Of a stretch of 64,000 nt of DNA, positions 49,708 through 61,161 are shown piece after piece. Within the stretch, counting starts at the first letter, position 1. Each line of letters opens with the position of its first letter. The notes below the pieces were generated by a model. That model saw only the letters and a program-made list of their open reading frames with translations, did not search any database and was not told the DNA's origin. Location: positions 110,588,643-110,652,642 of the forward strand of contig OZ020594.1 of assembly GCA_963971535.1 (NCBI GenBank), in the 5' to 3' direction. Both the position numbers and the translations under genes were made by a program. This DNA comes from Notolepis coatsorum. Its lineage: Eukaryota; Chordata; Actinopteri; Aulopiformes; Paralepididae.

Positions 49708-50845
49708 AGCATGAAATTCATAACAGAGCCCCAGTCGGGGGGGGGGGGGGGGGCATTTCTTGGCAAGCTGACTCCCTCCCATATCTTGAGAGAAAATTGG
49801 TTTACAGACACCAGAATGACTGTGGTGACACTTCTAGGCCTCTGCATGATCATGTAAAAAGCATTTGCTGAAATTCATAACAGAGCCCCAGTTGGGGGGG
49901 CGGGGCATTTCTCTGCAAGGTTGCATAGAATTGACCCCCTCCCTTATCTTGAGAGAAAATTGTTTTACAGACACCAGGATGACTGTGGTGACACTTCTAG
50001 GCCTCTGTATGATCATGTAAAAAGCATTTGCTGAAATTCATAACAGAGCCCCAGTCGGGGGGGGGGGGGGGGGGGCATTTCTTGGCAAGCTGACTCCCTC
50101 CCATATCTTGAGAGAAAATTGGTTTACAGACACCAGAATGACTGTGGTGACACTTCTAGGCCTCTGCATGATCATGTAAAAAGCATTTGCTGAAATTCAT
50201 AACAGAGCCCCAGTTGGGGGGGCGGGGCATTTCTCTGCAAGGTTGCATAGAATTGACCCCCTCCCTTATCTTGAGAGAAAATTGTTTTACAGACACCAGG
50301 ATGACTGTGGTGACACTTCTAGGCCTCTGTATGATCATGTAAAAAGCATTTGCTGAAATTCATAACAGAGCCCCAGTTGGGGGGGGGGGGGGGGGGGGGG
50401 GGCATTTCTCGGCAAGCTGACCCCTCCCATATCTTGAGAGAAAATTGGTTTACAGACACCAGAATGACTGTGGTGACACTTCTAGGCCTCTGCATGATCA
50501 TGTAAAAAGCATTTGCTGAAATTCATAACAGAGCCCCATTTGGGGGGGTGGGGCATTTCTCGGCAAGGTTGCATAGAATTGACCCCTCCCTTATCTTGAG
50601 AGAAATTTTTTTCACAGACACCAGAATGACTGTGGTGACACTTCTAGGCCTCTACATGATCATGTAAAAAGCATTTGCTGAAATTCATAACAGAGCAGGG
50701 GGGGGGGGGGCATTTCTCGGCAAGCTGACCCCTCCCATATCTTGAGAGAAAATTGGTTTACAGACACCAGAATAAGGGAGGGGTCAGCTTGCAGAGAAAT
50801 ACCCCGCCCCCCCAACTGGGGCTCTGTTATGAATTTCAGCAAATT
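49708..50845. repeat. ~161-bp G-rich tandem array with inverted terminal unit
   Basis: Seven units, with AAATTCATAACAGAGC starting at 49714, 49871, 50034, 50193, 50356, 50519 and 50681 (spacing 157-163). Two unit types mostly alternate: one with GGCAAGCTGAC, the other with GCAAGGTTGCATAGAATTGA. Each has a variable G run after GAGCCCCAGT (up to about 24 G). 50774-50845 is a partial unit in reverse orientation, ending in the unit's own ATGAATTTCAGC. No gene. Confidence 0.92.
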
Positions 50846-52440
50846 TCATTTCAACCTTTATTTAAAATCGTAAGCATCTGAGGTTTCCCTCATTTACAGA
50901 AACGACGATTGTACAGTACATAATAAAAACAATATTCACAGAAATTTAAACACCAGAGTAAAACAAATTAAAAACGTTTAAAAATCATTTTAAAATATCA
51001 ACTAAAACAGTTACAGGTAGTCACACAATGGTCTGAAATCATACATTTAAACATTCCAAGGGAAGGGAGAACCTCCAATTTTAGCGTGAGTTGAAGGACA
51101 TTCCATGAGTTAGAGGCATCAAAGGAAAAGGCTGACTTCCCTAGCTCAGAACAAATCTGAGGAACCCTAAGAACCATCCAGTCATTTGATCGAGTTGAAT
51201 AGGTTCCAATATTCCAATCTAACAGTGAGGAGATATAAACAGGTTGTTTACCAATAAGGGCTTTAAAAATAAATAAATACCAGTGTTTGTTGCGCCTTTC
51301 TGCAAGAGAAGGCCAACCCACCCTATCATACAGGACACAATGGTGAGTATCATATCTGTCACCAGTTATAAATCTGAGAGCTGAATGATATGCAGAATCC
51401 AGAGGTTTAAGAGTTGATGCCGCAGCATGCCTATAAATTACATCACCATAGTCCAAAACTGATAAAAAGACTGATTCCACAATTCTTTTTCTACTAAATA
51501 GAGGAAAATTGGATCTGTTTCTGTACAGGAAACCAATTTTCTGTCGCAGTTTAGTGGCAAGATTTTCCACATGGAACTTAAATGTTAATTTCTCGTCGAG
51601 CCACAGGCCAAGATATTTATACTCAGTGACTCTCTCTATACAAGAGCCACTGACAGTAGATATCCTCACATCATCAAGGTTAATATTCCTTGCTCTTGAA
51701 AATAACATAAACTTTGTCTTACTAGCATTAAGAACCAATTTAAGACTAGTAAGGGCATCCTGTAGAGCATAAAAGGAAAGTTGCAATTTCTCAAAGGCCA
51801 GCTGTACAGAGTCTGCAATACAGTACACAATTGTGTCATCAGCATACAGATGGGCATGACATCCATACAAAGAAGAAACAATATCATTAATATAAATTGT
51901 AAAAAGGACAGGACCCAAAACTGAACCTTGTGGCACACCTTTAGTCATGGCCAAGAATTCAGATTGTGCTTGACCTAACTTCACACACTGCCGCCTAGAA
52001 GATAGATAATCCTGAAACCAGACACAGGCATTATCATCCAACCCAATGTTAGATAGTTTCTTTAGAAGTAAGTAGTGATCAACTGTATCAAATGCTTTTG
52101 ATAAGTCAACAAAGAGGGCAGCACAATGTTTCTTCTTATCTAATGCTGAAATAATGTCATTTGTAACCAAAGTGATGGCTGATGTTGTACTATGTTTGGC
52201 TCTAAAACCAGATTGTTGAGAGCTAAGTATGGAGTTAGTTGAAAGGTAAAATTTTTGTTGTTTACTTACTAGTGTTTCCAGGACTTTAGCTAAGCAAGGT
52301 AGCCTGGAGATAGGACGATAATTATCTAAGTTATCCCTATCACCTCCCTTATGTAAAGGAATCACCCATGCAGATTTCCAAACTAGAGGAAATCTACCTG
52401 ATGAGATAGAGAGATTCAAAATATAAGTAATCTGAAAGTG
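50846..52440 (-). pseudogene. LINE-B: 5'-truncated LINE with open RT frame
   Basis: 473 codons (50998-52419, with the frame continuing slightly upstream) of a reverse transcriptase. Order: VWKSAWVIPLHKGGDRDNL, NYRPISRLPCLAKVLE, QSGFRAKHSTTSA, LFVDLSKAFDTVD (motif A), GVPQGSVLGPVLF, LYADDTIV, then SKTKFMLFSR and the thumb (YKYLGLWLDEKL). The C-terminal part is typical of CR1/Jockey-group LINEs. The endonuclease and the RT start are absent: it is truncated near 52440. 50846-50997 is the 3' UTR. All RT catalytic residues are intact and no stop lies inside, so it is young, but 5' truncation makes it dead on arrival. Clade not determined. Confidence 0.85.
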
Positions 52441-53010
52441 ATCTCACAGACAAACTTAAAGCAGAAAGGATCATTGATGCGCGAAACGTCGCATTTTTTT
52501 TGTTGCATTAAGGTAAGACAATGGTTAATCATATTGGATGTCTTCATTTGAACAATTAATTTGCACTATATGAAATGAGTGGGGCTCGCTGTAGTAGCCT
52601 AGTGGGTGTGTGTATTGTATGAAATCAGAACCTGGACAGCACCGTTTGCGTGCAAGCAAAAAAGAAAAAGGAAAACCATCCCATCTACAGCCTACCCTAA
52701 TGTCCAGCTCACCCGCCACCTATGGATTGTACAACTTCAAGGCTCCTTTCTCGCCGCTTCTGCAAGGAGGAGCAATAAGAGGAAACAATGTTTACATGTT
52801 TGTACTTACAGATGTTGTGGTGTCCAGTCTGCTGTCTGGTTCCACAAGAAGAAGGTTCTGATCCAGATGTTTGAGTAGAAAGCCTTGGTCCAGTAGAGTT
52901 CCGTCACAGAGACACTTTACACTAGAAACACACAAAGCGTGTGTCAGTCATTCAGGAAGATGTGTTGTGGAGCGGATCGAGGACGAGGCTACTTTCAGAG
53001 AGGAGAGGGG
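52441..53010. other. Unassigned sequence
   Basis: No recognised element or domain. Overlapping short ORFs at 52606-52878 translate to basic, unconserved peptides. ATTGATGCGCGAAACGTCGC near 52472 is a CpG-containing stretch of unknown meaning. Confidence 0.3.
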
Positions 53011-53216
53011 AAAACACGCGAGAGCAGCCGGGGAGGAGGCAGGGAAGTGGAGAAAACACATGAGAGCAGCCGGGAGGAGTCAGGGAAGTGGAGAAAACAC
53101 ACGAGAGCAGCCGGGAGGAGGCAGGGAAGTGGAGAAAACACACGAGAGCAGCCGGGGAGGAGGCAGGGAAGTGGAGAAAACACACGAGAGCAGCCGGGGA
53201 GGAGGCAGGGAAGTGG
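53011..53216. repeat. ~42-bp minisatellite, five units
   Basis: Units contain ACACGAGAGCAGCCGGG and GGAGGCAGGGAAGTGGAGAA, nearly identical. Overlapping ORFs reading AAGRSQGSGENTRE are artefacts of the repeat. Confidence 0.93.
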
Positions 53217-53236
53217 ATTACTACAACAGGGATTAC

Positions 53237-53395
53237 TATTGATTGAAAATGTTATTAACAGATTGCAGAATGGGTACAGTACAGTACAGCTCAATACACA
53301 CAATTGTTAAGGGGATGCAGACCAGAGAAAGACTTTCGTCTTGTTTACATCAGGGTCCTCCATTTTCAATTAATCATTATGACATACATGACACC
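53237..53395 (-). repeat. LINE-A 3' end fragment
   Basis: On the minus strand it ends in the LINE-A tail (ATTGATTGAAAATG on the plus strand) and holds the UTR core GGGGATGCAGACCAGAG. It stops where an oppositely oriented copy begins. Confidence 0.75.
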
Positions 53396-54716
53396 CGACC
53401 TCCTCCAATGTACAGTTTCTTCATCAAATGTATATACTCTTTTTTAGACTATTTTTGTATCACAAACAGTACTGTATATTTGTAAATCTGGTATGTCATA
53501 AATGTATAGATATAGCAGTACTGTCTATCTGTATGTCGTGTATGTCATATATGTTATGATGAATTGAAAATGGGGGACCCTGATGTAAACAAGACGAATG
53601 AATGAATGAAAACTTTATTTAACAGATTGCAGAATGGGTACAATACAGTACAGCTCAATACATACAATTGTTAAGGGGATGCAGACCAGAGAAAGACTTT
53701 CGTCTTGTTTACATCAGGGTCCCCCATTTTCAATTCATAGTGACATTTATGACATACACGACATATATGACATCATGACATTTATGGCATAGGGACATAC
53801 ATGACATACAGGTATATAGTACTGTTACATTTGTGACATATACGATATGCAAATATACAGTACTGTTACCCATAGATCCTGACAGAGTATACATATATGT
53901 GGAGGGGACTGTACATTAGGAGGGGGTGGGTGGGTGGGAGAGAAATATACATACGGTGGGGAGAGAATATATACATACGGTGGGGAGGAAACTGACTATT
54001 AGGAGGGGGTGGGGGGGTTTGGACATTTACGGTGGCCAGTTTAGAATTGCAGCCTCCCGTAGGTGCTTTTTAAGAGCGGTTTTGGATGGGGGTAGGGATT
54101 CACATTCCTTTACAGCTGTGGGTAGGGCGTTCCACATTGATGTGGCATAATTGCGAAACGTGTTTAGTCCCTTGTTTGAGCCGAATCTGGGTTTAACATG
54201 ATTTGTGGAGCTTCCTCTGGTGTTGTGGTCGTGGTATTCACTGACCTTTGGGAAGTATTTTGACATGTACATGGGTACCTTAGTGGTGTAGTGTATCTTG
54301 TAGACCAGGCCCATTGCAAGTTGCTACTACTCTAAGCCATCCTAGGTAGTCAAAGTGGGCAGGGGTGAGGTTTCTAGGAGTAAGGTCAAGTAGAAGTCTG
54401 ACCAGTTTGTTTTGTGATGTTTGTAATCTTGTTTTTAGCGCCTTTGAGGTGCTTTGGTACCATGAGGTGCAAGCATAGTCGTAGTACCCTTGAATGAGTG
54501 CTCCTGCCAGAGTCTTCAGGGTATTCTTGTTTACCAGTGAGGAGATCCGGTACAAGAATCTAGTTCGTTGGTTGACTTTTTTTATTACCTTGGATGCCAT
54601 TTTGTCACGAAAGTCTTTCTCTGGTCTGCATCCCCTTAACAATTGTGTGTATTGAGCCGCACTGTATTGTACCCATTCTGCAATCTGTTAATAAAATGTT
54701 CAATCAATCAATCAAA
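53396..54716 (+). repeat. LINE-A 3' UTR fragment, plus strand, split by a nested copy
   Basis: The plus-strand 3' UTR runs 53396-53598, is interrupted by a minus-strand LINE-A insertion, and resumes at 54607-54716. It ends in TTAATAAAATGTTCAATCAA TCAATC-type tail. The ACGAA at 53594-53598 and 54607-54611 is the target duplication. Confidence 0.8.
53599..54606 (-). mobile_element. LINE-A copy nested in LINE-A, 5'-truncated
   Basis: Minus strand. It encodes the ORF C-terminus from KMASKVIKKVNQRTRFLYRI through LKTLAGALIQGYYDYACTSW to the SKYFPKVSEYHDHNTRG block, in two frames (54280-54606 and 54027-54314), so one indel is present. The same peptide occurs at the end of the RT ORF at 63800-64000. 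Its tail on the plus strand is TGAATGAATGAAAACTTTAT. Flanked by ACGAA duplications. Confidence 0.82.
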
Positions 54717-54921
54717 TCAAACTCACCGAAGACTATGCAGCCCTAGTGTAATTCCCTCTTATGCGATGATGACAGCAACACATTCTTTATAGCACTGGTG
54801 GGATTTATTTACAATCCGGACGGTGAGAACTGTGAAACACATACATGAAATACAATAAATCACAGATCAAACAATAACAACATACATCCATCTTATTTCT
54901 ACTTGTCTCTTAGTGTCACAT

Positions 54922-55888
54922 GTCTGATTGATTGATTGAAAACTTTATTAACAGATTGCAGAATGGGTACAATACAGTACAGCTCAATACACACAATTGT
55001 TAAGGGGATGCAGACCAGAGAAAGACTTTCGTCTTGTTTACATCAGGGTCCCCCATTTTCAATTCATCAGGACATATATGACATACATGACATACAGATA
55101 GTCAGTACTGCTACATCTATACATTTATGACATACGAGATTTGCAAATACAGTACTGTTTGTGATACAGAAGGAGTCAAGAAAAGGGAGTATATACATTT
55201 GACATAGAAACTGTACATTGGAGGAGGTTGGGTGGGGTTGTGTGGGGGGCCGGGGGTTGGGTACATTGGGATATTGACAAACATACTGGGTAATTTACAT
55301 TGGAGGTGGTTGGGGGGGGGGGGGGGGAAACACTGTATAAACAAGAAAAACTGTACATTGAGGGGGGGGAGGAGACACTGTACAAACAAGCAAAATTGTA
55401 CATTGAACTATTGACAACCATACTAGGTAAATTACTGTACATTGGAGGGGGTTGGGTTAGGATATTTACAGGGGCCAGTTTTGAATTGTAGTCTCCCGTA
55501 GGTGTCCCTTGAGAGTGGTTTTGAAAGTGGGTAGTGATCCACATTCCTTTACAGCTTTGGGTAGGGCGTTCCACATTGATGTGGCATAATTGCGAAACGT
55601 GTTTAGTCCCTTATTTGAGCCGAATCTGGGTTTAACATGATTTGTGGAGCTCCCTCTGGTGTTGTGATCGTGGTATTCACTGACCTTTGGGAAGTATTTT
55701 GACATGTACATGGGTACCTTGGTCATGTAGTGTATCTTGTAGACCAGGCCCATTGCAAGTTGCTGTACTCTGTCGTCTACTCTAAGCCATCCTAGGTTGT
55801 CAAAGTGGGCAGGGGTGAGGTGGGTTCTAGGAGTAAGGTCAAGCAGTCTGACCAGTTTGTTTTGAGATGTTTGTAATTTTGTTTTTAC
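54922..55888 (-). mobile_element. LINE-A copy, 5'-truncated
   Basis: Minus strand. The tail (GATTGATTGATTGAAAACTT on the plus strand), UTR with TATGACATAC repeats and a G-rich variable part (55210-55460) are followed by the C-terminal ORF piece at 55466-55753 (SKYFPKVSEYHDHNTRG, WNALPKAVKECGS). Truncated at 55888. Very similar to the copy at 45930-46850. Confidence 0.82.
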
Positions 55889-56395
55889 GGAATACAGAGG
55901 CAGTCCAGTCCTCCTTAGCTGAGTCCAGTATAATCACACGTGACTTAATCTTCAGTGTTACCAACACACAAGTTTAGCTGAGTCCAGTACAAAACAAAAA
56001 CGGCAAATCTTCAGTGTTATCCAAACACACAGAAAACAGAGAATCCAAAAGGTTCGTTCCAAAAACTCACCAAAGCGCAAATGCGCAAAGCGGGCAACGA
56101 GACACAGCTCCAACGGATGACAGAGAAACACAACAGCGGCGACTTCCATAGACGTCCTGAAGAAAAACAGACGAGGTACAACACGGAGGGAACAAGCAGC
56201 AGCCAGTGGTAATCCAAAACGACCCGACAACGACTGACAGAAAGCCCGCGTATATGAAGGGCTCTGGAGCGCTGATTACAAACAAACAACAGGTGCGTGA
56301 CGGCAATTGGTAATTTACCTTGAAGCGTGTGGCGGCAATGGGCCAATCCTCACAGTACCTTGAAGCGTGTGGCGGCAATGGGCCAATCCTCACAC
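55889..56395. other. Unassigned sequence with two small tandem duplications
   Basis: A segment with TTAGCTGAGTCCAGTA and ATCTTCAGTGTTA occurs twice at about 58-bp spacing (55914 and 55972). Another with CCTTGAAGCGTGTGGCGGCA occurs twice in a row (56318 and 56358). No coding domain in the overlapping minus-strand ORFs; possibly an LTR remnant. Confidence 0.35.
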
Positions 56396-56435
56396 AATTC
56401 ATGTGTGTGCATGTATCATTTCATGTGTGTGCATG

Positions 56436-58231
56436 TGTAGCAGGGTGGATTATCCCTGCTTTATGGGAGTGGTTGTACACGGCCACCTGGTAGCGGGATG
56501 CAGTAGAGTTTGATCTAACTGAACCCCCGTCTTTGGGCCCGGAACGTCGAACTGGAGGTCGGGCAGCAGGAGCGGATGGGGCCCAGGATTTACTAACCTG
56601 GGGGGTGGTACTCTGGTCATCCTCGCCCTCCAGGGCGGTCAGCAGTAGCTCCCCACACACTCTCACTTCCCCCAGTACCTCCGTTAGCCCTCCCACACCT
56701 GGTGACTGTTAGATGACTAATGATTTTCGCTCCCCAAAGCAGTACCCTTCCTTAATGACCTGTAGAGACCTTTGACCATGAAATACGAGTATGGTGGGGA
56801 AAGGGTTAAATAATAATAATATTACCCTGACAACAAGGGTTAAGACACAGGCTCAGTAACAGACACACACACCATGTTCCCATCTACGTCTCCTTTATAT
56901 ACTACCTAGTCAAGTCTCAGATACAGGGTTATATCTTAATACACGGATTATATACACAATATTCACACTAGGCACCTGGTGCTCTCACTCAACAATACAT
57001 GGGGAACGTTATTCCCAAAATAGGCACCTTGTGCTCGTTCTATTAATACTACTGCCCCGCTTTGCGGTGGGGAAGAACCAGGTAAATGTTAAAGGAGTTC
57101 AAAGGGAAATTCAATACAAGAACACAGTTATTACACTCAAAAGAAATGAAATGTGGGCCCACGTTACCAAATGAAAGTCCTAGCTAAAGCCGGCTTAAAA
57201 TGGTTGGGGTACCCCTAGACGCTGCTGCTAGCGTTCGTTTCGAACAACACTTATCTTCGCCCTTAGGGCCTGCGCCACACAGTGAATTGATTGATATTGT
57301 TTCAGCACTCGAAGCGCCGCTGTACTTAACCGAGATGGCGGGCCCACTCTCACCACAACTCGTCTGGGTGGTAAGATGGCCGTCGGGCGATCCCGCGATA
57401 ACAGCCAGCGGGCCGGGGTAGGCAGCTGGGGCAGTGGCGTGCGCTGGAGGAGCGTGCTGTGTTGTGGCGACCTCTGCTGGAAGAAGAGGTGTCCTCGGCT
57501 GCGTCGAAGAGACGTCCACTGCGGGGCTGAAGGGCTGAGCTGGCGCGCACTAAGCTGTGGGCTAACCTAAACACAGCTAAACTGTGGGTCTTGGTAGACC
57601 CTCCTGCTGTCGCCTATATAGCTAACGCGACGTGGCTATGTACACCACCTGTCTTCGGCGACGCTCGCCTAGTGGTACACTCGACGTGTCTATAGCCGTT
57701 AGCTACCAGCTAATATACCGCATAAACTTCTAGGATAACCCGAGGTATTACTGAAGTTTATTCCTTTCTCTGTTTCACTAGTCCAACACTCCACTATCGC
57801 TTGTATTTCTATGATAACCCGTTTTATAGCAGAGTCTCTCTATCTCTCCCGCTTGCTCTCAACGGGGCTCTCCGAGAGCACACGTCTGTCCACGTTCACG
57901 TTCACTGTCGAAGAGAACTTCCTCCTGTTCCGCTCTCCAGGTAACCAGCGTCTTGCTCAACTCCTTTCGCCTCTGCTCCGCCTGCCACCACCGCCCCCTG
58001 CTGGCGACCGCAAACTGGTCCCACAATGGGACACTCAAGGCAGGAAGAAGGATGATTTAGTGTCACGTTAATAATCCATATTGAAGCCGGAGGGATGAAA
58101 GAGAACCTCGCGTTATTTGTCCGGGCGAGATATCAAAGAGAAACACTGGTTACCATGTCTTTGTGCACACAGGGGAAGTAAAAGGTTACGTTAGCACTTC
58201 TGAATAATAGAAGAATATTCAGGATGCTACA
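56436..58231. mobile_element. TG...CA element, 1796 bp, probably a large solo LTR
   Basis: Begins TGTAGCAGGG and ends GATGCTACA (inverted TGTAGCA). A 4-bp duplication CATG lies at 56432-56435 and 58232-58235, and excision restores the minisatellite. No gag/pol-like frame and no second LTR are visible inside. A GC-rich, CpG-containing part (57180-57560) with overlapping meaningless ORFs may be the promoter. Solo LTR is the best reading; a DNA element cannot be excluded. Confidence 0.5.
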
Positions 58232-58438
58232 CATGTATCAATTCATGTGTGTGCACTGTGCATGTATCATTTCATGTGTGTGCATGTATCAATTCATGTG
58301 TGTGCATCTATCATTTCATGTGTGTGCATGTATCATTTCATGTGTGTGCATGTATCATTTCATGTGTGTGCATGTATCATTTCATGTGTGTGCATGTATC
58401 ATTTCATGTGTGTGCATGTATCATTTCATGTGTGTGCA

Positions 58439-60189
58439 CAGGCCTGGACTGGCCATCGGGAGAACTGGGAGTTGGCCTGGCCTGCACAGATTAAAAAAAA
58501 AATATATATATAAAAAAATATATATATTATTATTATTATTTGTTTCTAGTTGTGGCGGCGGCGCGGCGCGATAGTTAGATAACCTAGGTGGGTGGGGAAC
58601 AACCAGGATGTCACTGTCTGCGACAGAGTTGGAGAACTATCTGACTCCCTCTCCCTCACGCGGATCACACACACACAATGGAGCCGTGCTGCCGCTTGTG
58701 ATTGGTGGAGGCGGGACCAGGCGATACAACTGATTGACAGCGGAGGCGGCGAATGGAATGGCAGATGGCACTCAGATGCAGAATAACAGCCAGGCAATGA
58801 GCCAGGTAGTGAGGGACTCGAGTCGGGAGAGATACAGTAGAGCGAAAGTCAATTAACGTTGATGTCAAGATGGACAGTGGAAGAAAGAGAAAGGGTGGAG
58901 GAGAGAGGGATAAAACAAAGAAAAAGAAAGGCCCTTACAGGAGATGCTGCTAAATCCGGAAACATTTATCAAATGTTTTCTTGCACCAAGGTCAAGGAAC
59001 CAGCAGGTTAGTCAGTGATAAAAATAAACATGTGGATGTTAGCTAGCTAACGTTACCATGCAATGCATCATCTCCCCTGTCAAAAGCACAATGTTAAATC
59101 TGCCAAGAAACAAATAAATAATTTAACCCTTGTGTCTGAAAACTAAAGTGTTATACTCTTACCATATTAGGGGACTAAATTGAAAAACGCCATAAAAAGA
59201 TTATATGTTGAAATAATTTCCCACTTTCTTTTCCATAAATATTTTATTCAACTTCAGATACAAAATTAAATACCCCCACTTTTCTGAAAGGAGTTGTTAA
59301 ATCTGACATTACAAAAAACAATATGTGGTCGTTATGATTGGGGCTGAAGTTGAATAAACAATTTATGAAAGAAAGTCAAAATAATTCCAAGATAATTCAA
59401 AGATTACACACCTTTGCCACATATTATTTGCCACATATTATTGGCTACAAACATAATCACTCCAAAGTTATCAAAAAAATAAGAATCTGATCAGACACAA
59501 GGGTTAAGTTGTTGTTCCCTTTCTAATTTCCTCAAAAACATCTAGTCTAGTTAATGTGATCAATATTATTTGACAATTGATGCTTTTTGTTGGAAATTTC
59601 AGTCAGTGAGCTCATACTTTGAGCTCATTTTATAGTTAAAATGATTGAGACAACGCAATCTTCTGTCTTCGTTGTGCATGCATGCGTGTGCTCACCACAC
59701 GCGATACATGTGTCACTATTCTGGCAGTGGCTATACTGTTATTATAGTATTGTAATGAAAGGTCTGTTATTTAATGGTTGTGTAAAGGGCTATTTTAACT
59801 GTTGATGGGTAGTGCATCAGTAAAGTGAATATGGTATTGTGCTCTTGCTCTGTTTGAATAGGTGGAGAGAGTGGTTAACTGTATTATAATAGTAAATAGA
59901 AAAATATGTTGTGCTCTTGCTTTTTTCTTTTTGAAGGTGGAGTGAGTATTGCTAGTGCCACAACAGTTTTATTTGAGGTTCATAACAGTACATTGTACTA
60001 AGCAATTGTTGGCTAATTAGTTTGTGATTCACATGCACTAAAATTCACCAGAATGCAGGAAATTGAGTCTTTGTAACAAAAAATGTCCTGGTGGGGGACC
60101 CCCAGACCCCCCACTTAAAAAGTGGCCTGATTGGGGCTATATTTGGCGCTATATCTCCCGGTATGAATTATTTCCCCAGTCCGGCACTG
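58439..60189. mobile_element. hAT element (1751 bp) with nested MITE
   Basis: Left end CAGGCCTGGACTGG, right end inverted CAGTGCCGGACTGG. A perfect 8-bp duplication TGTGTGCA lies at 58431-58438 and 60190-60197. An ATG near 58870 opens a short basic N-terminal peptide (MDSGRKRKGGG), and GAACCAGCAGGTTAGTCAG near 58998 resembles a splice donor, as at the first exon of a hAT transposase. No catalytic domain remains, so it is an internally deleted, non-autonomous copy. Confidence 0.82.
59127..59503. mobile_element. piggyBac-type MITE (377 bp)
   Basis: Perfect 13-bp inverted ends CCCTTGTGTCTGA flanked by TTAA at 59123-59126 and 59504-59507. CCC-type ends and TTAA targets define piggyBac. No ORF; internal sequence is AT-rich. 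Nested in the hAT element. Confidence 0.88.
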
Positions 60190-60436
60190 TGTGTGCATGT
60201 ATCATTTCATGTGTGTGCATGTATCAATTCATGTCTGTGCATGTATCATTTCATGTGTGTGCATGTATCATTTCATGTGTGTGCATGTATCAATTCATGT
60301 CTGTGCATGTATCATTTCATGTGTGTGCATGTATCATTTCATGTGTGTGCATGTATCAATTCATGTGTGTGCATGTATCATTTCATGTGTGTGCATGTAT
60401 AATTTCATGTCTGTGCATGTATCAATTCATGTGTGA

Positions 60437-60807
60437 GAATTGTAGCTCCATATTTGTATACAGAGAAGCACTTAAATTATTGAATGGATATTGCAGTGAA
60501 AATGCTAATGACAAAGTATAAAATAGAATGAATAGTTGTAAGGATTAACATTTGAAGTAATGCTTTATAATTAGAACAGTGGGGCCAACAACAGTATACA
60601 GCAGCACAGTCTCAAGTGTGTTATTGCTATCGCTATATTGACAATGTGAACAGATTTGTTTGTATTATTTCATTGATTGATTCATTCATTGATTCATTAC
60701 CCAAATGTGAACAATTGTGTTTGATATTGAGATTGTTTGTATTATTGTTCATTGAATTCATTACACAAATGAGAGCAACAGCATGTGTGTTTGTTTGATT
60801 CTTCACT
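60437..60807. other. Unassigned AT-rich sequence
   Basis: No coding region. Contains diverged repeats of a segment with TTGTTTGTATTATT and ATTGATTCATTAC (60655-60780). Confidence 0.4.
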
Positions 60808-60985
60808 CCCCCTATGCAGGGGGTGCAACACTAGGTCCTCTGCTGTGCAGGGTCCACCTAACAGAGGACATGGAAGGAGGTGCTCCATGGTCTGGGGTTC
60901 TGTGCCACAGTCGCATGTGGTTGGGCCACTAAGATAGCCCCATCTGCTTGGGGCTTCCCTGGAACGGCCAACACCTGGAAAGGAG
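60808..60985 (-). pseudogene. LINE ORF C-terminal fragment
   Basis: The minus strand reads CDCGTEPQTMEHLLPCPLLG then PCTAEDL. This Cys/His-containing C-terminal motif is found at the end of many fish LINE ORFs (C-x-C-G...QT..HLL.C.L). Only ~55 codons, no RT. Confidence 0.55.
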
Positions 60986-61161
60986 CTAAGCAGCTATGAC
61001 CCACGTGGCGTGTGGCCGGGACTACACACAATATCGGACCTTAACAGGAAACCCAACAGCACCGCTAACATTGCTGCCTCCCTACCGGATGAGCTGAACA
61101 GCTTTTACGCCCGTTTTGAACGGTACCACAACCTTCCAGGGGAAGCCCCCACCACTCATTA
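60986..61161 (+). pseudogene. L2-like LINE linker fragment
   Basis: The plus strand reads VWPGLHTISDLNRKPN then ASLPDELNSFYARFE, the conserved linker between endonuclease and RT in L2/Rex1-group LINEs. Less than 60 codons, opposite in orientation to the preceding fragment, so a separate relic. Confidence 0.6.

Larger units (their letters stand above)
56396..60436. repeat. 22-bp minisatellite, split into three blocks
   Basis: The unit is TGTGTGCATGTATCATTTCA plus TG, with a CAATT variant. Blocks lie at 56396-56435, 58232-58438 and 60190-60436. The two gaps are insertions with exact target duplications, so the blocks were once one array. ISCVCMY-type ORFs are artefacts. Confidence 0.93.

Noticed and set aside
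52871..53310. Two 123-codon ORFs with repeated AAGRRQGSGENTRE-like peptides
   Set aside because: Both frames translate the same ~42-bp minisatellite.
56421..58071. Several 64-111 codon ORFs in the GC-rich part (56421-58071), as host exons
   Set aside because: They overlap on both strands, show no domain, and lie in an element bounded by a 4-bp duplication.
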